Positions 9,344 through 17,432 of a stretch of 64,000 nucleotides of DNA are shown one piece after another. The DNA is from an uncultured Lacinutrix sp. (lineage in GTDB: Bacteria > Bacteroidota > Bacteroidia > Flavobacteriales > Flavobacteriaceae). The DNA is taken from NCBI RefSeq assembly GCF_947500605.1, contig NZ_CANMSJ010000010.1, positions 62,001-126,000 on the forward strand, in the 5' to 3' direction. The notes under the pieces were generated by a model. It ran no database searches. It was given only the letters and a program-made list of their open reading frames with translations, and was not told the DNA's origin. Each line of letters begins with the position of its first letter. Positions within the stretch are counted from its first letter, which is position 1. A program made the position numbers and the translations under genes.

Positions 9344-10186
9344 CTAAAACTTGATGTTTACAATTTTTGTTTGCAGGATTTCATTTTTGTAATATTCTAA
9401 TATCCAGTTTGCATCTAACTTATATAATATTGCATTTTCACCTTCAACTAAATAAACATTAGACATACCAGTTTCTTTTATATTGTAAACCACTTTTGGT
9501 GTACTATCTACTAGTTGAAATCCGTTTTCTATTTTTTGTGCATATAAAACATCTACTCTCTTAAAAGTTTCTGGCGATGGAGAAACAGCAACTATTTCTT
9601 TAGCTTTAGCCACTACTACATCTTCTACTTTAGATTCTTTAACAACTACTTCCTTTTCGTTTTTTAAGTTTTCTATTTCTTCTTTTAACATCTTAATCTC
9701 CTCTTGCTCTTTAGCTATATCTGGCGTATTACTCTTTAATAAAAGCATATTTTCGGGATTATAACTATAATTAGCACTTTCAATACTTTTAAACGCATTT
9801 CTTAACGCTTGATTATAGGCAATTTTAAAATTTTTATCTCTAGATTCACCTTCTGTACTTGTAAAAACAACTTGATTTTTACAATTTGTTAATTGTACAA
9901 CTAACTTTGTTTTAAACATTGTAGATTCCTTTAATAGATTTGCTTTTAAACCAAGACAGTTATTTTTCGCGTAGTCACTTGGTAAAACTTCATCTTCTAT
10001 TAAGGCTTCGAAATTATATTTTTCGAATAGAAATTTTGTTAATGAATTTAATCTATACTGATCTGCTTCTTTTAAGAAATCGAACTTATTTGGAATAATA
10101 ATATATTTATAATCGTTTAAGCTTTGTTGTGCTGATACTGATGTAAAAGCGATTAAAGCAAGTAAAATTAAAACTGTTTTTTTCAT
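9344..10186 (-). CDS. Secreted protein with central coiled coil, function unknown
   Basis: 280 residues with a clear Sec signal peptide (LILLALIAFTSVSAQ, cleavage near residue 19). Residues about 165-195 form a Glu/Lys coiled coil (EEIKMLKEEIENLKNE). The first half contains YKYIIIPNKFDF and FLFEKYNFEAL, features of small Flavobacteriaceae periplasmic proteins I cannot assign to a named family. The C-terminus is beta-rich (NVYLVEGENAILY, ILEYYKNEILQTKIVN). The gene is 8 bases downstream of the HAD nucleotidase and probably co-transcribed with it. Confidence 0.72.
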   Translation of the reverse strand: MKKTVLILLALIAFTSVSAQQSLNDYKYIIIPNKFDFLKEADQYRLNSLTKFLFEKYNFEALIEDEVLPSDYAKNNCLGLKANLLKESTMFKTKLVVQLTNCKNQVVFTSTEGESRDKNFKIAYNQALRNAFKSIESANYSYNPENMLLLKSNTPDIAKEQEEIKMLKEEIENLKNEKEVVVKESKVEDVVVAKAKEIVAVSPSPETFKRVDVLYAQKIENGFQLVDSTPKVVYNIKETGMSNVYLVEGENAILYKLDANWILEYYKNEILQTKIVNIKF

Positions 10187-10194
10187 AATAATAT

Positions 10195-10881
10195 TTATAA
10201 GTATTTCTTTAATTCAAGTAAGTGGTTGACTTCTTTTATTTCGTTTTCTAAATCCACATTATGGTAATTATAACAAATAGCATCTAAACCAATGTTTAAT
10301 GCTCCAAGAATGTCGGCTTCATAATTATCTCCAATCATTATGCCACTCTCTTTAGAGATATTAGCCATTTTTAAAGCATGATTAAACACTTTAGGATTTG
10401 GCTTTTTAACACCAACGGTTTCAGAACTTGTAACAGTATTGAAGTAATGTGCTATTTTAGATTTTTCTAATTTTACTTGTTGCACTTCTTCAAAACCATT
10501 TGTAATGATATGTAATTTATATTTTGATTTTAAATAGTCTAAAATTTCAATGGTACCATCGAAAACATGATTGTAAGTTGTTAAATAGTCAATATAATCT
10601 ATAGATAATTGATGTATTACATCATCTTGAACAACCATCTCCAATGCATCGAAAGAATCTTTAAGTCTTCCATAGCGCAAATTACTTTTAGAGACTTTTT
10701 CGTTTGTAAACAATTTCCAATATTTTAAATTTATTGGTTGGTAAACTTCCGAAAAACGATCTAAATCCACAACAACATTATTTTTTTCGAAAATAATTTC
10801 AAAGGTTAATGCTGAGTTTTTATCGAAATCCCAAAGTGTATGGTCTAAATCGAAAAAGACATCTGTAATTTTAGTTTTCAT
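10195..10881 (-). CDS. HAD-superfamily hydrolase, YjjG-type (d)NMP 5'-nucleotidase
   Basis: Haloacid-dehalogenase phosphatase. Motif I FDLDHT has nucleophile D11 and acid D13; motif II is HIITNGF; motif III is Lys in VGVKKPNP; motif IV is GDNYEADI. The helical cap between motifs I and II and the length of 228 residues fit the YjjG/noncanonical pyrimidine nucleotidase group, which removes phosphate from nucleotides such as dUMP or modified pyrimidine monophosphates. Substrate is inferred from family. Its start overlaps the upstream deacetylase-like gene by 11 bases, indicating translational coupling. Confidence 0.88.
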   Translation of the reverse strand: MKTKITDVFFDLDHTLWDFDKNSALTFEIIFEKNNVVVDLDRFSEVYQPINLKYWKLFTNEKVSKSNLRYGRLKDSFDALEMVVQDDVIHQLSIDYIDYLTTYNHVFDGTIEILDYLKSKYKLHIITNGFEEVQQVKLEKSKIAHYFNTVTSSETVGVKKPNPKVFNHALKMANISKESGIMIGDNYEADILGALNIGLDAICYNYHNVDLENEIKEVNHLLELKKYL

Positions 10882-12184
10882 GTGAAGAATCGAGTATTAT
10901 ATTAAAAAGTTCCTTGTAGGCTTTCCAAATTGGATAAGCGCCAAAGGTATAATTATGAAACACAGAAACAAACTCACCATTAACATTTTTAACCTCTTTA
11001 ATTATTCGGTTAAGATGCATTTTCTTATCTAAAGTAGACTGGTATTTTAATAATGCGTTATCAAGAACATGATAAGTATTTATACGTAATGGTGTTTGAA
11101 TTTCGTAATCCAAATCGTAGAAAAAGAAAGGTGTACAGGTTCCTGCACGAAAACCAATATGATTAATATAACCCATTGTGAAATCTTCTGGAATTTCTAA
11201 TTCCATTAGGTTTCTATAAGATTCTGGCAAGTTTAATTTTGAGAAAGACTGTCTAGATGCACATAAATCTTGGTTAATTATCGCTTCCATTCTCAACTTT
11301 TCGGTTTTAAGAATTGAAATATTATTTAAAGCAAAATAAGAGGCTTTTAGTCCTATTCTAGAGTAGTCTCCTACTTCTTTTATTAGGGAAATAAACTTGC
11401 TTTTTTGGGCATTTATATTTTTATCGTAAGTAGATAAATCACCAATTAAAAAGAAAAACACAAACTTATCTTTAACTTGTTTCTGCCTATTAATAATATA
11501 CTTGAAGGTATCGAAAGGATCGTGTTGAAATCCAAAAATTACAGAATATCTCTTGTATACATTTTTTAATCTAAGACGAAACAAGTCACTAAACGTACCA
11601 CCAATAGTACGCATAATTCCTTTTAATTTATAATTATATGCCATTGGCACATCTATTACTGGTGTAATTTTATACTCTCGTTCTGGAAATAAAAATTCTG
11701 GGTATTGTATCTCTAATGCTTTTCTAAATTTAAACGCCCAAATATCTACAACCGGTTGTCTTAAAAAACCATTATTAAAAGCCAAACTTTCCTCTGCTGT
11801 AAAACGACCAAACTCATCTTTTACGTGAGGTAAATATTCTTCGTAACGGCTTAATAAATAAAATGATGCTGCAAAAATATCGAATGGTAACGCGCTTTGT
11901 TCTCCATTAGCAAAAAAACATTTTGTTTCTTCCCAATCGCTTACCTTAGTTTCTACATCGCTTAAACCTTGCTCGAAAAGTAACTCTTGAGAACGAATAA
12001 AAAACTCGTTGCCTAAAGGTTGCCTTGAATAAGACATTTTCATGCTGTCGTGCGCTATAAAATCTTCTACTGTTGCAGTAAAACTCACTGGTATACCTAA
12101 AATTCGCGTACATATTTGCTTAAATGTATAGCGTAGTCTTGGTGTAATTTTATGAGTGTAAACTAATAACATAGGCAGTGACAA
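10871..12184 (-). CDS. Polysaccharide-deacetylase-like protein of the flavobacterial type
   Basis: About 437 residues (433 if ATG at 12172, giving MLLVYTHKITPR, is used, which I think likelier). It matches the pattern of cytoplasmic proteins in Flavobacteriaceae annotated as polysaccharide deacetylase family: N-terminal region with LPFDIFAASFYLLSRYEEYLP and GFLRQPVVDIWA, then a TIM-barrel-like half with KFVFFFLIGDLSTYDKN, and C-terminal HIGFRAGTC. The canonical deacetylase metal triad (Asp, HxxxH) is not obvious, so activity is uncertain. Transcribed with the downstream HAD gene (11-base overlap). Confidence 0.75.
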   Translation of the reverse strand: MSLPMLLVYTHKITPRLRYTFKQICTRILGIPVSFTATVEDFIAHDSMKMSYSRQPLGNEFFIRSQELLFEQGLSDVETKVSDWEETKCFFANGEQSALPFDIFAASFYLLSRYEEYLPHVKDEFGRFTAEESLAFNNGFLRQPVVDIWAFKFRKALEIQYPEFLFPEREYKITPVIDVPMAYNYKLKGIMRTIGGTFSDLFRLRLKNVYKRYSVIFGFQHDPFDTFKYIINRQKQVKDKFVFFFLIGDLSTYDKNINAQKSKFISLIKEVGDYSRIGLKASYFALNNISILKTEKLRMEAIINQDLCASRQSFSKLNLPESYRNLMELEIPEDFTMGYINHIGFRAGTCTPFFFYDLDYEIQTPLRINTYHVLDNALLKYQSTLDKKMHLNRIIKEVKNVNGEFVSVFHNYTFGAYPIWKAYKELFNIILDSSHEN

Positions 12185-12271
12185 ATTCTAAAAGGTTAAA
12201 AATACCAAATTCCAACCGCAATTGCTGTAAAACTATAATTGTTTAAGTAATATTAATAAGAATTTAGGATT

Positions 12272-12970
12272 CTAAAGAATACCTTCATCAGCAAAGCTAA
12301 AATAAGCGCTTTCTGTAATAATTAAATGATCGAGCACTTTAATATCTAAACTTTGGCCTGCTGTTTTTAACTTTAAAGTAAGGTCTTTGTCGGCTTGACT
12401 TGGTTTTAAGGTTCCTGAGGGATGGTTATGCGCTAATATAATACCAATAGCTCCAACTTCTAAAGCTATTTTAAGTGCCAACCGCACATCTACCAAAGTA
12501 CCAGTAATACCACCTTTACTTAATTGATTTTTTTGAATAACTTTATTAGAATTGTTTAAATACACTATCCAAAATTCTTCGTGTGGCAGCTCTCCAATTA
12601 AAGGCTGCATAAGTTCGAATACAGATTTGCTAGAAGTTATCTTTTTACGCTCTAAAGCCTCACCTCCTCTTCTACGTCTTCCCAACTCTAAAGCAGCTAC
12701 AATAGAAATGGCTTTTGCTTCGCCAATACCTTTAAATTCCATAAGTTGTTTTATGGATAGTTTACCAAGTTCGCTTAGGTTATTATCTGCGCTTGCTAGA
12801 ATACGTTTGCATAAACCAACGGCACTTTCCTCTCTATTTCCAGAACCTATTAATATGGCAACCAACTCGGCATCGCTTAAAGTTGCTTTACCTTTATCTC
12901 TTAGTTTTTCTCTAGGCTGATCGTCTTGAGACCAGTTTTTTATGGAGAATGAAGCTAATTTTTCTGTCAT
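12272..12970 (-). CDS. radC: RadC-family JAB/MPN-domain protein
   Basis: N-terminal helix-hairpin-helix (about 65-95, KGIGEAKA) plus a C-terminal JAB1/MPN-like domain with the JAMM zinc motif HNHPSG (H181, H183) and D194 in PSQAD; Glu131-132 (HEEF) provides the upstream acid. Full length at 232 residues. RadC was named for DNA repair, but its biochemical role is still unsettled; the JAMM residues imply a metal-dependent peptidase- or hydrolase-like site. The start MTEKLASFSIKNW is typical. Monocistronic by spacing. Confidence 0.95.
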   Translation of the reverse strand: MTEKLASFSIKNWSQDDQPREKLRDKGKATLSDAELVAILIGSGNREESAVGLCKRILASADNNLSELGKLSIKQLMEFKGIGEAKAISIVAALELGRRRRGGEALERKKITSSKSVFELMQPLIGELPHEEFWIVYLNNSNKVIQKNQLSKGGITGTLVDVRLALKIALEVGAIGIILAHNHPSGTLKPSQADKDLTLKLKTAGQSLDIKVLDHLIITESAYFSFADEGIL

Positions 12971-13083
12971 TTAGTAAATCTACATATTTTTAACGACTTT
13001 ATAATGAAGCACTTTCACCTCAGCACTATTAATTTATAAGTTCGTTTAATTGTTGTAAATTTCAGTTTATTATACAATAAATT

Positions 13084-13683
13084 TTGAGTTTGAAATATCC
13101 ACCAAAACATCACCAAGACAACGATAGAAATCATATTATTAATGTCATTAAAACCTATCCATTAGCAACGCTTGTTTCTGTAAAAGACAATGAGCCTATA
13201 ATTACACATTTACCATTAATTTTAAAGAATGATAAATTGGTAGGGCACATAGATATTTACAATCCACAAACCGAATTACTAAAAGGCAATAACGATGTAA
13301 CAATATTGTTTTACGGTCCGCAATGTTATATTTCTCCAAGTATTTACAGCACAACACAATTACCAACCTGGAACTATATTCGCGTACACCTAAAAGGAAA
13401 AGTAAATGCTATAGAAAGCACAGAAAATTTAAAAGAATCGCTTATAGATATGACCGAGTTTCTAGAAGCGCCCGACCATAAATATGTTTTAGGTGCAGAT
13501 AATCCAAGATTAGATGCTAACCTTAACTATATAAAAATGTTTGAGATTGAAATTGAGTCTTGGGAAGGTAAATTTAAACTCTCACAAGACAAACACCCAA
13601 AAGATATTAAAAGTGCGAGAGCCGAATTAGTTCGCGCTAACCAAGAGAGTCTTAAGGTGTTTTTGGATGGAGTCTTTGAGTGA
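13084..13683 (+). CDS. PaiB-like FMN-binding split-barrel protein
   Basis: 199 residues resembling PaiB/FMN-binding negative transcriptional regulators: N-terminal YPPKHH, then INVIKTYPLATLVS, HLPLIL, GHIDIYNPQ, PTWNYIRVHLKGK and a C-terminal helical stretch with AELVRANQES. The family folds as an FMN-binding split barrel; B. subtilis PaiB represses sporulation and protease genes, but the role here is unknown. The frame has no ATG at its start: a stop at 13078-13080 leaves TTG at 13084 (or 13090) as the likely start codon. Stands alone. Confidence 0.87.
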   Translation: MSLKYPPKHHQDNDRNHIINVIKTYPLATLVSVKDNEPIITHLPLILKNDKLVGHIDIYNPQTELLKGNNDVTILFYGPQCYISPSIYSTTQLPTWNYIRVHLKGKVNAIESTENLKESLIDMTEFLEAPDHKYVLGADNPRLDANLNYIKMFEIEIESWEGKFKLSQDKHPKDIKSARAELVRANQESLKVFLDGVFE

Positions 13684-13780
13684 TTTTCTCAACTTGACTT
13701 TGTCAAAAAAAAAGCCTGACTTCGTTTAACTTATCATATAAAACATTGAAACGATTTTATCTTTACAAAAAATTATACAA

Positions 13781-14278
13781 ATGAAAAAAAATCGATATTT
13801 ATTAATAATCCTTATTAGTTTTCTGTTACTTAACTCTTGTTCAGATGATGATGATAATGATGCTATACAAACTTGTCCTCAAACTGAAATTGCTTCAATG
13901 AAAATTAATGGAGAATTAAAACAATTTGAAATTAATGGAAGAGGAATTGATTTAGATAACGATGGCTCAGGTCACACTTTAAGTTTGTGGCTATTTACAG
14001 GTGTTTTTCAACCACAGCAAGACTCATATGCAGTAACCATAGAACTGCCATATAAAAAAACAGGCACTAACATCATTGAGGGATTTAATTATTTTAGAGT
14101 TCAAAATGCAACTTCTACAGAAGGTGATTTTGTTGAAGGTGAATTTGAAAGTAAAGTTATAGTTAATACAAATTCGTGTTTTAGCGCTTCTTTTTCAGGA
14201 CATGCAATAATAGACGGAAATGAAATTGTAATCACGGAAGGAATTGTTAAACATGTTTACGATGAACCTTTCGACTAA
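13781..14278 (+). CDS. Probable surface-exposed lipoprotein, function unknown
   Basis: 165 residues with lipoprotein signal ILISFLLLNSC (C20) followed directly by SDDDD, which matches the acidic lipoprotein export signal known in Bacteroidota to send lipoproteins to the cell surface. The mature part is beta-rich (TLSLWLFTG, DSYAVTIELPY, FSGHAIIDGNEIVIT) with no catalytic motif I recognise. Isolated gene; no neighbour suggests a role. Confidence 0.75.
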   Translation: MKKNRYLLIILISFLLLNSCSDDDDNDAIQTCPQTEIASMKINGELKQFEINGRGIDLDNDGSGHTLSLWLFTGVFQPQQDSYAVTIELPYKKTGTNIIEGFNYFRVQNATSTEGDFVEGEFESKVIVNTNSCFSASFSGHAIIDGNEIVITEGIVKHVYDEPFD

Positions 14279-14433
14279 TAATCTCATTTAAAAACGTTAT
14301 ATGACTTACGACTTGATCTTTGCTTATTTGTAAAATACTGCTAAATTTTTCAAGACCAATTTTTATTTGGGAAACTCTGTACTAAAAAAAGCAACTAACC
14401 ATACACAAAACCGTTAAACAAAAGCTTCAAAAA

Positions 14434-15789
14434 CTACCCAATAACCGCCTGCAAAGCCTCAAAATCCAATCCACCATAATTACCAGAACTCATTAATAAT
14501 AATGCTTTATCTTCAAAATTCTGAGAGAATAAAAAGTCTTTAAATTCCTCTGGATTAGTATAGATAATTAAATCGTTGCGCTCGAAAGCACTAGCTATTT
14601 GTTCTTTTGTAACTTCTTCAAGCTTTTTAATTTCTACTGCATGAGGAGAATAAAAAACAACGGCAACATCGGCAGCATCAAGTGCGCCTTTGTATTCTTT
14701 TAAAAACTCAGCATTTAAACTACTATAAGTATGTAATTCTAGACAAGCAACTAACGTACGGTTTGCGTACTGCTCTTTAACAGCATTTGTAGTCGCTTCT
14801 ACTTTACTTGGTGAGTGTGCAAAATCTTTGTAAGCAACACTGTTTTTGCTTTCTGCTATTTTCTCTAAACGTTTACTTGCACCTTTAAAAGTGGAGATTG
14901 CTTCGTAAAAATCGTCCTCATCAATTCCCATGTGTTGGCAAATCCATTTTGCTCCTGCAAGATTGTTTAAATTATGCTTCCCAAAAACCTCTATTGGCAA
15001 AGGACCTTCTGGTGTTTCTAATAATGTTTCTCCGTTTTCTACAGTATATTCTGGAGTTTGGTAAGCAATTTTTCTAATTTGGTTTTCGCTAGCTTCCACT
15101 ACTCTTTTAACCTCAGCATCTTCTTCGTTATAATTAATGCTTCCGCCTTGCACTATCGAATCTACAAAAATACTAAACTGCTCTACATAGTTTTCGTACG
15201 TTGGAAACACATTAATATGATCCCAAGCTATTCCGCTTAACAAAGCAATATTTGGTTTGTATAAATGAAATTTTGGTCGTCTATCTATTGGAGAACTTAA
15301 GTACTCGTCTCCTTCAAGAACAATAAAATCGTTCTCTTCTGTTAGTTTCACCATAACATCAAAACCTTCCAGTTGTGCACCAACCATATAATCAACATCG
15401 CGATCATGATAATGCATAACATGCAAAATCATAGAAGTAATAGTTGTTTTACCATGACTTCCACCAATTACTACTCTGGTTTTATGTTTAGACTGCTCGT
15501 ATAAAAACTCTGGGTAACTGTATATTTTTAGTCCAAGTTCTTGTGCTTTTAGCAACTCTGGATTATCCTTTTTAGCATGCATTCCTAAAACAATAGCATC
15601 TAAATTAGATGTTATTTTTTCTGGAAACCATCCAAAAGCTTCAGGCAATAAACCTTTAGTTTCTAATCGCGATTTAGAAGGCTCGAAAATAGTATCGTCA
15701 CTTCCTGTTACTTGGTATCCTTTGTTATGTAATGCTAGTGCTAGGTTGTGCATTGCACTACCGCCAATGGCTATAAAATGTACGTTCAT
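14434..15789 (-). CDS. mpl: Mpl, UDP-N-acetylmuramate:tripeptide ligase (murein recycling)
   Basis: Mur ligase that attaches recycled L-Ala-gamma-D-Glu-meso-DAP to UDP-MurNAc in the cytoplasm with ATP. Features: Rossmann-like N-domain starting MNVHFIAIGGSAMHNLAL, ATP P-loop GGSHGKTT (109-116), LEGDEYLSS and HNLNNLAGA of the Mur central domain, and DFAHSPSKV in the C-domain. 451 residues is normal. The Mpl-type N-terminus (GGSAMHNLA rather than the MurC pattern) supports Mpl over MurC. A TATCTTTG promoter box lies about 20 bases upstream. Confidence 0.93.
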   Translation of the reverse strand: MNVHFIAIGGSAMHNLALALHNKGYQVTGSDDTIFEPSKSRLETKGLLPEAFGWFPEKITSNLDAIVLGMHAKKDNPELLKAQELGLKIYSYPEFLYEQSKHKTRVVIGGSHGKTTITSMILHVMHYHDRDVDYMVGAQLEGFDVMVKLTEENDFIVLEGDEYLSSPIDRRPKFHLYKPNIALLSGIAWDHINVFPTYENYVEQFSIFVDSIVQGGSINYNEEDAEVKRVVEASENQIRKIAYQTPEYTVENGETLLETPEGPLPIEVFGKHNLNNLAGAKWICQHMGIDEDDFYEAISTFKGASKRLEKIAESKNSVAYKDFAHSPSKVEATTNAVKEQYANRTLVACLELHTYSSLNAEFLKEYKGALDAADVAVVFYSPHAVEIKKLEEVTKEQIASAFERNDLIIYTNPEEFKDFLFSQNFEDKALLLMSSGNYGGLDFEALQAVIG

Positions 15790-15808
15790 GTTCTTATTTT
15801 GAAGTATT

Positions 15809-15816
15809 CAAAGATA
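15809..15816 (-). promoter_or_regulatory. Bacteroidota-type -7 box for mpl
   Basis: Reads TATCTTTG on the minus strand, an exact TAnnTTTG match, 20 bases upstream of the mpl ATG. A clear TTG -33 element was not found. Confidence 0.55.
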
Positions 15817-15891
15817 GTAATTGATAGCTGAATTTTGAAGTGAATTTTATAGTTGTTTTATATATGAAATAAAAATATGCATTCCATGTTA

Positions 15892-15973
15892 CTTGTCATT
15901 CAGAAGGAGGAGCGACTTAAGAATCTTTAATCACCTAAACAAAGAGATTCTTCGCTGCTCTCTGAATGACAAG
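15892..15973. repeat. Hairpin repeat, array unit 1
   Basis: Outer arms CTTGTCATTCAGA (15892-15904) and TCTGAATGACAAG (15961-15973) are perfect complements of 13 bases. Inner arms GAATCTTT and AGAGATTC also pair approximately, so the whole unit is an imperfect inverted repeat. Confidence 0.9.
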
Positions 15974-16050
15974 CATTATACAAAAGTACTCTATAAATCT
16001 CAACGTAACCTCAACGAAAATAAGTGTTATAAAAACAAACTCTCATGCCA

Positions 16051-16130
16051 CTTGTCATTCAGAAGGAAGAATGACTGAAGAATCTTTAATCACCTAAAAA
16101 CAAGATTCTTCGCTGCGCTCTGAATGACAA
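16051..16130. repeat. Hairpin repeat, array unit 2
   Basis: Same unit as 15892-15973. Arms TTGTCATTCAGA (16052-16063) and TCTGAATGACAA (16119-16130) pair perfectly; inner AAGAATCTT pairs with AAGATTCTT. Confidence 0.9.
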
Positions 16131-16212
16131 AACAAAGACTACAAAAAGTACTCTGTGAATCTCTGCTTAACTTCAGCAAAACTAAGTGTTATAAAAACAA
16201 ACCCTCATGCCA

Positions 16213-16293
16213 CCTGTCATTTAGAAGGAAGAATGACTGAAGAATCTTCAACCATCTAAAAAACAAGATTCTTCCCTGCGTTCTAAATGACAG
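16213..16293. repeat. Hairpin repeat, array unit 3, with compensatory changes
   Basis: Arms CTGTCATTTAGAA (16214-16226) and TTCTAAATGACAG (16281-16293) pair perfectly. Compared with unit 2, two positions changed in the left arm (T to C, C to T), and the two partner positions in the right arm changed to match. Confidence 0.9.
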
Positions 16294-16301
16294 AACAAAG
16301 C

Positions 16302-17258
16302 CTATAAACTCTCAATCTCTTCCTTAAACGCCTTAAAAACTTCAATTTTAGGCAAACTAACTATAGCTTTATCTATCCAAACTGTAGCTTGTTCTTTATT
16401 CTTTTTATGCTTATAAATTTGTGCTAATCTGTAATATGCCCAAGCTTTCGGCACACCATCTTTAGCACTATAATTCTTGATATAAACTTTAAGGCAAAAC
16501 TCACCTTTTTCTAACTGCACATTATAATCTGCACACACCTTCCCAATTTGGTAATGCATCGCATTGCGTTTGTGCTTTAAATGTGCTGCTTCAATGTTGC
16601 TTATTGCCTCAGTAGATTTCCCTTCTTTTTCGTAAAGCTTTGTTAGCTTATCGTAACAAGTAATAGAGCCACCTTCCTCAATGGCTTTCTTATAAAATTT
16701 TTCGGCTAATTCTGGTTCGTTATCGTATTCATAAATATAACCTTTGGCCAAATAACCATCTACTTTAGATAGGTTTTCTAACTCATTGGCATACTTAAAA
16801 CTTTTGCTTTTACTACCTCCAATAATACCTGGCAATTGCATGTATAACTCTACTAATGCCCAACGTGTATCTATATGTTTAGGATCTAGTTCTGCAGCTT
16901 TTAAAAAAGCACCTTTAACATCGCCTATAATTCCTAATGCCTTTATTTTACTAATTGTTAAGGCTTTCATGCCTAAAGCACCACCATATTTATAATGATA
17001 ATTAGCCTCGTTTGGTTTTGTTTCAACTAACTTTTTATAATACACAATAGCATTGTCCCATTTTTCTTGATGTCCGTAAGCATCACCTAGTAATTCGGTT
17101 GCCTTAATATCATTAGGATTTGTTTCTAAATAAGAAATTAAACTTTTTTCGGCTTTGATAAATTGCTTATTATTCATCATTACTTCTGCTTCAGAAACAG
17201 AAGTTTGCCCTAATAAAATTAGAGGCAGAAAGAATAATACTAGCAAGATGTTTTTCAT
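16302..17258 (-). CDS. Periplasmic tetratricopeptide-repeat protein
   Basis: 318 residues with a signal peptide (LLVLFFLPLILLGQT, cleavage near 17) and several TPR units across the rest (ATELLGDAYGHQEKWDNAIVYYKKLVE, HYKYGGALGMKA, AEKFYKKAIEEGG, KAWAYYRLAQIYKHKK). TPRs mediate protein-protein contacts; no enzymatic domain is present. Its 3' end abuts the hairpin repeat array. Divergent from the macroglobulin gene. Specific partner unknown. Confidence 0.85.
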   Translation of the reverse strand: MKNILLVLFFLPLILLGQTSVSEAEVMMNNKQFIKAEKSLISYLETNPNDIKATELLGDAYGHQEKWDNAIVYYKKLVETKPNEANYHYKYGGALGMKALTISKIKALGIIGDVKGAFLKAAELDPKHIDTRWALVELYMQLPGIIGGSKSKSFKYANELENLSKVDGYLAKGYIYEYDNEPELAEKFYKKAIEEGGSITCYDKLTKLYEKEGKSTEAISNIEAAHLKHKRNAMHYQIGKVCADYNVQLEKGEFCLKVYIKNYSAKDGVPKAWAYYRLAQIYKHKKNKEQATVWIDKAIVSLPKIEVFKAFKEEIESL

Positions 17259-17432
17259 AATTTATAAGTTAGCGCTAAAATAATAATCTATTGGTATTGT
17301 TTTTGATTTCCTCAACGAAAATAAAAGCTTTACTTTTAATAACGCTTAGTTTACTCATTGAAACGTCTATGTCACACATTTAGTGTTTTCTTAATGAGAC
17401 TTCGTAATTATATTGCCTTAAAAATGTACAAA

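Larger units (their letters stand above)
15790..16301. repeat. 512-base gene-free region with a three-unit tandem repeat array
   Basis: Between mpl and the TPR gene. Apart from the mpl promoter it holds three hairpin units starting at 15892, 16051 and 16213 (periods 159 and 162). The spacers after units 1 and 2 are also direct repeats of each other (15986-16050 and 16148-16212, sharing AAGTGTTATAAAAACAAAC and CTCATGCCAC). A short open frame at 15893-16078 lies within the repeats and is not a gene. The array ends 8 bases before the TPR gene stop. Confidence 0.92.

Noticed and set aside
13694-13706. TTGAC/GTCAA hairpin after the PaiB-like gene as a terminator
   Set aside because: Five-base stem followed by A, not T, on the coding strand.
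15893-16078. A 61-codon open frame in the repeat array
   Set aside because: It lies within the hairpin repeats, has no ribosome-binding context and repeats the array sequence; no protein-like composition.
15892-16293. Possible CRISPR array
   Set aside because: Only three units, period about 160 bases, units are long imperfect palindromes and spacers are themselves repeated; no cas genes.
17358-17432. Extended N-terminus of the macroglobulin from ATG 17358
   Set aside because: Adds 25 residues that spoil the signal peptide; ATG 17433 gives a clean one.
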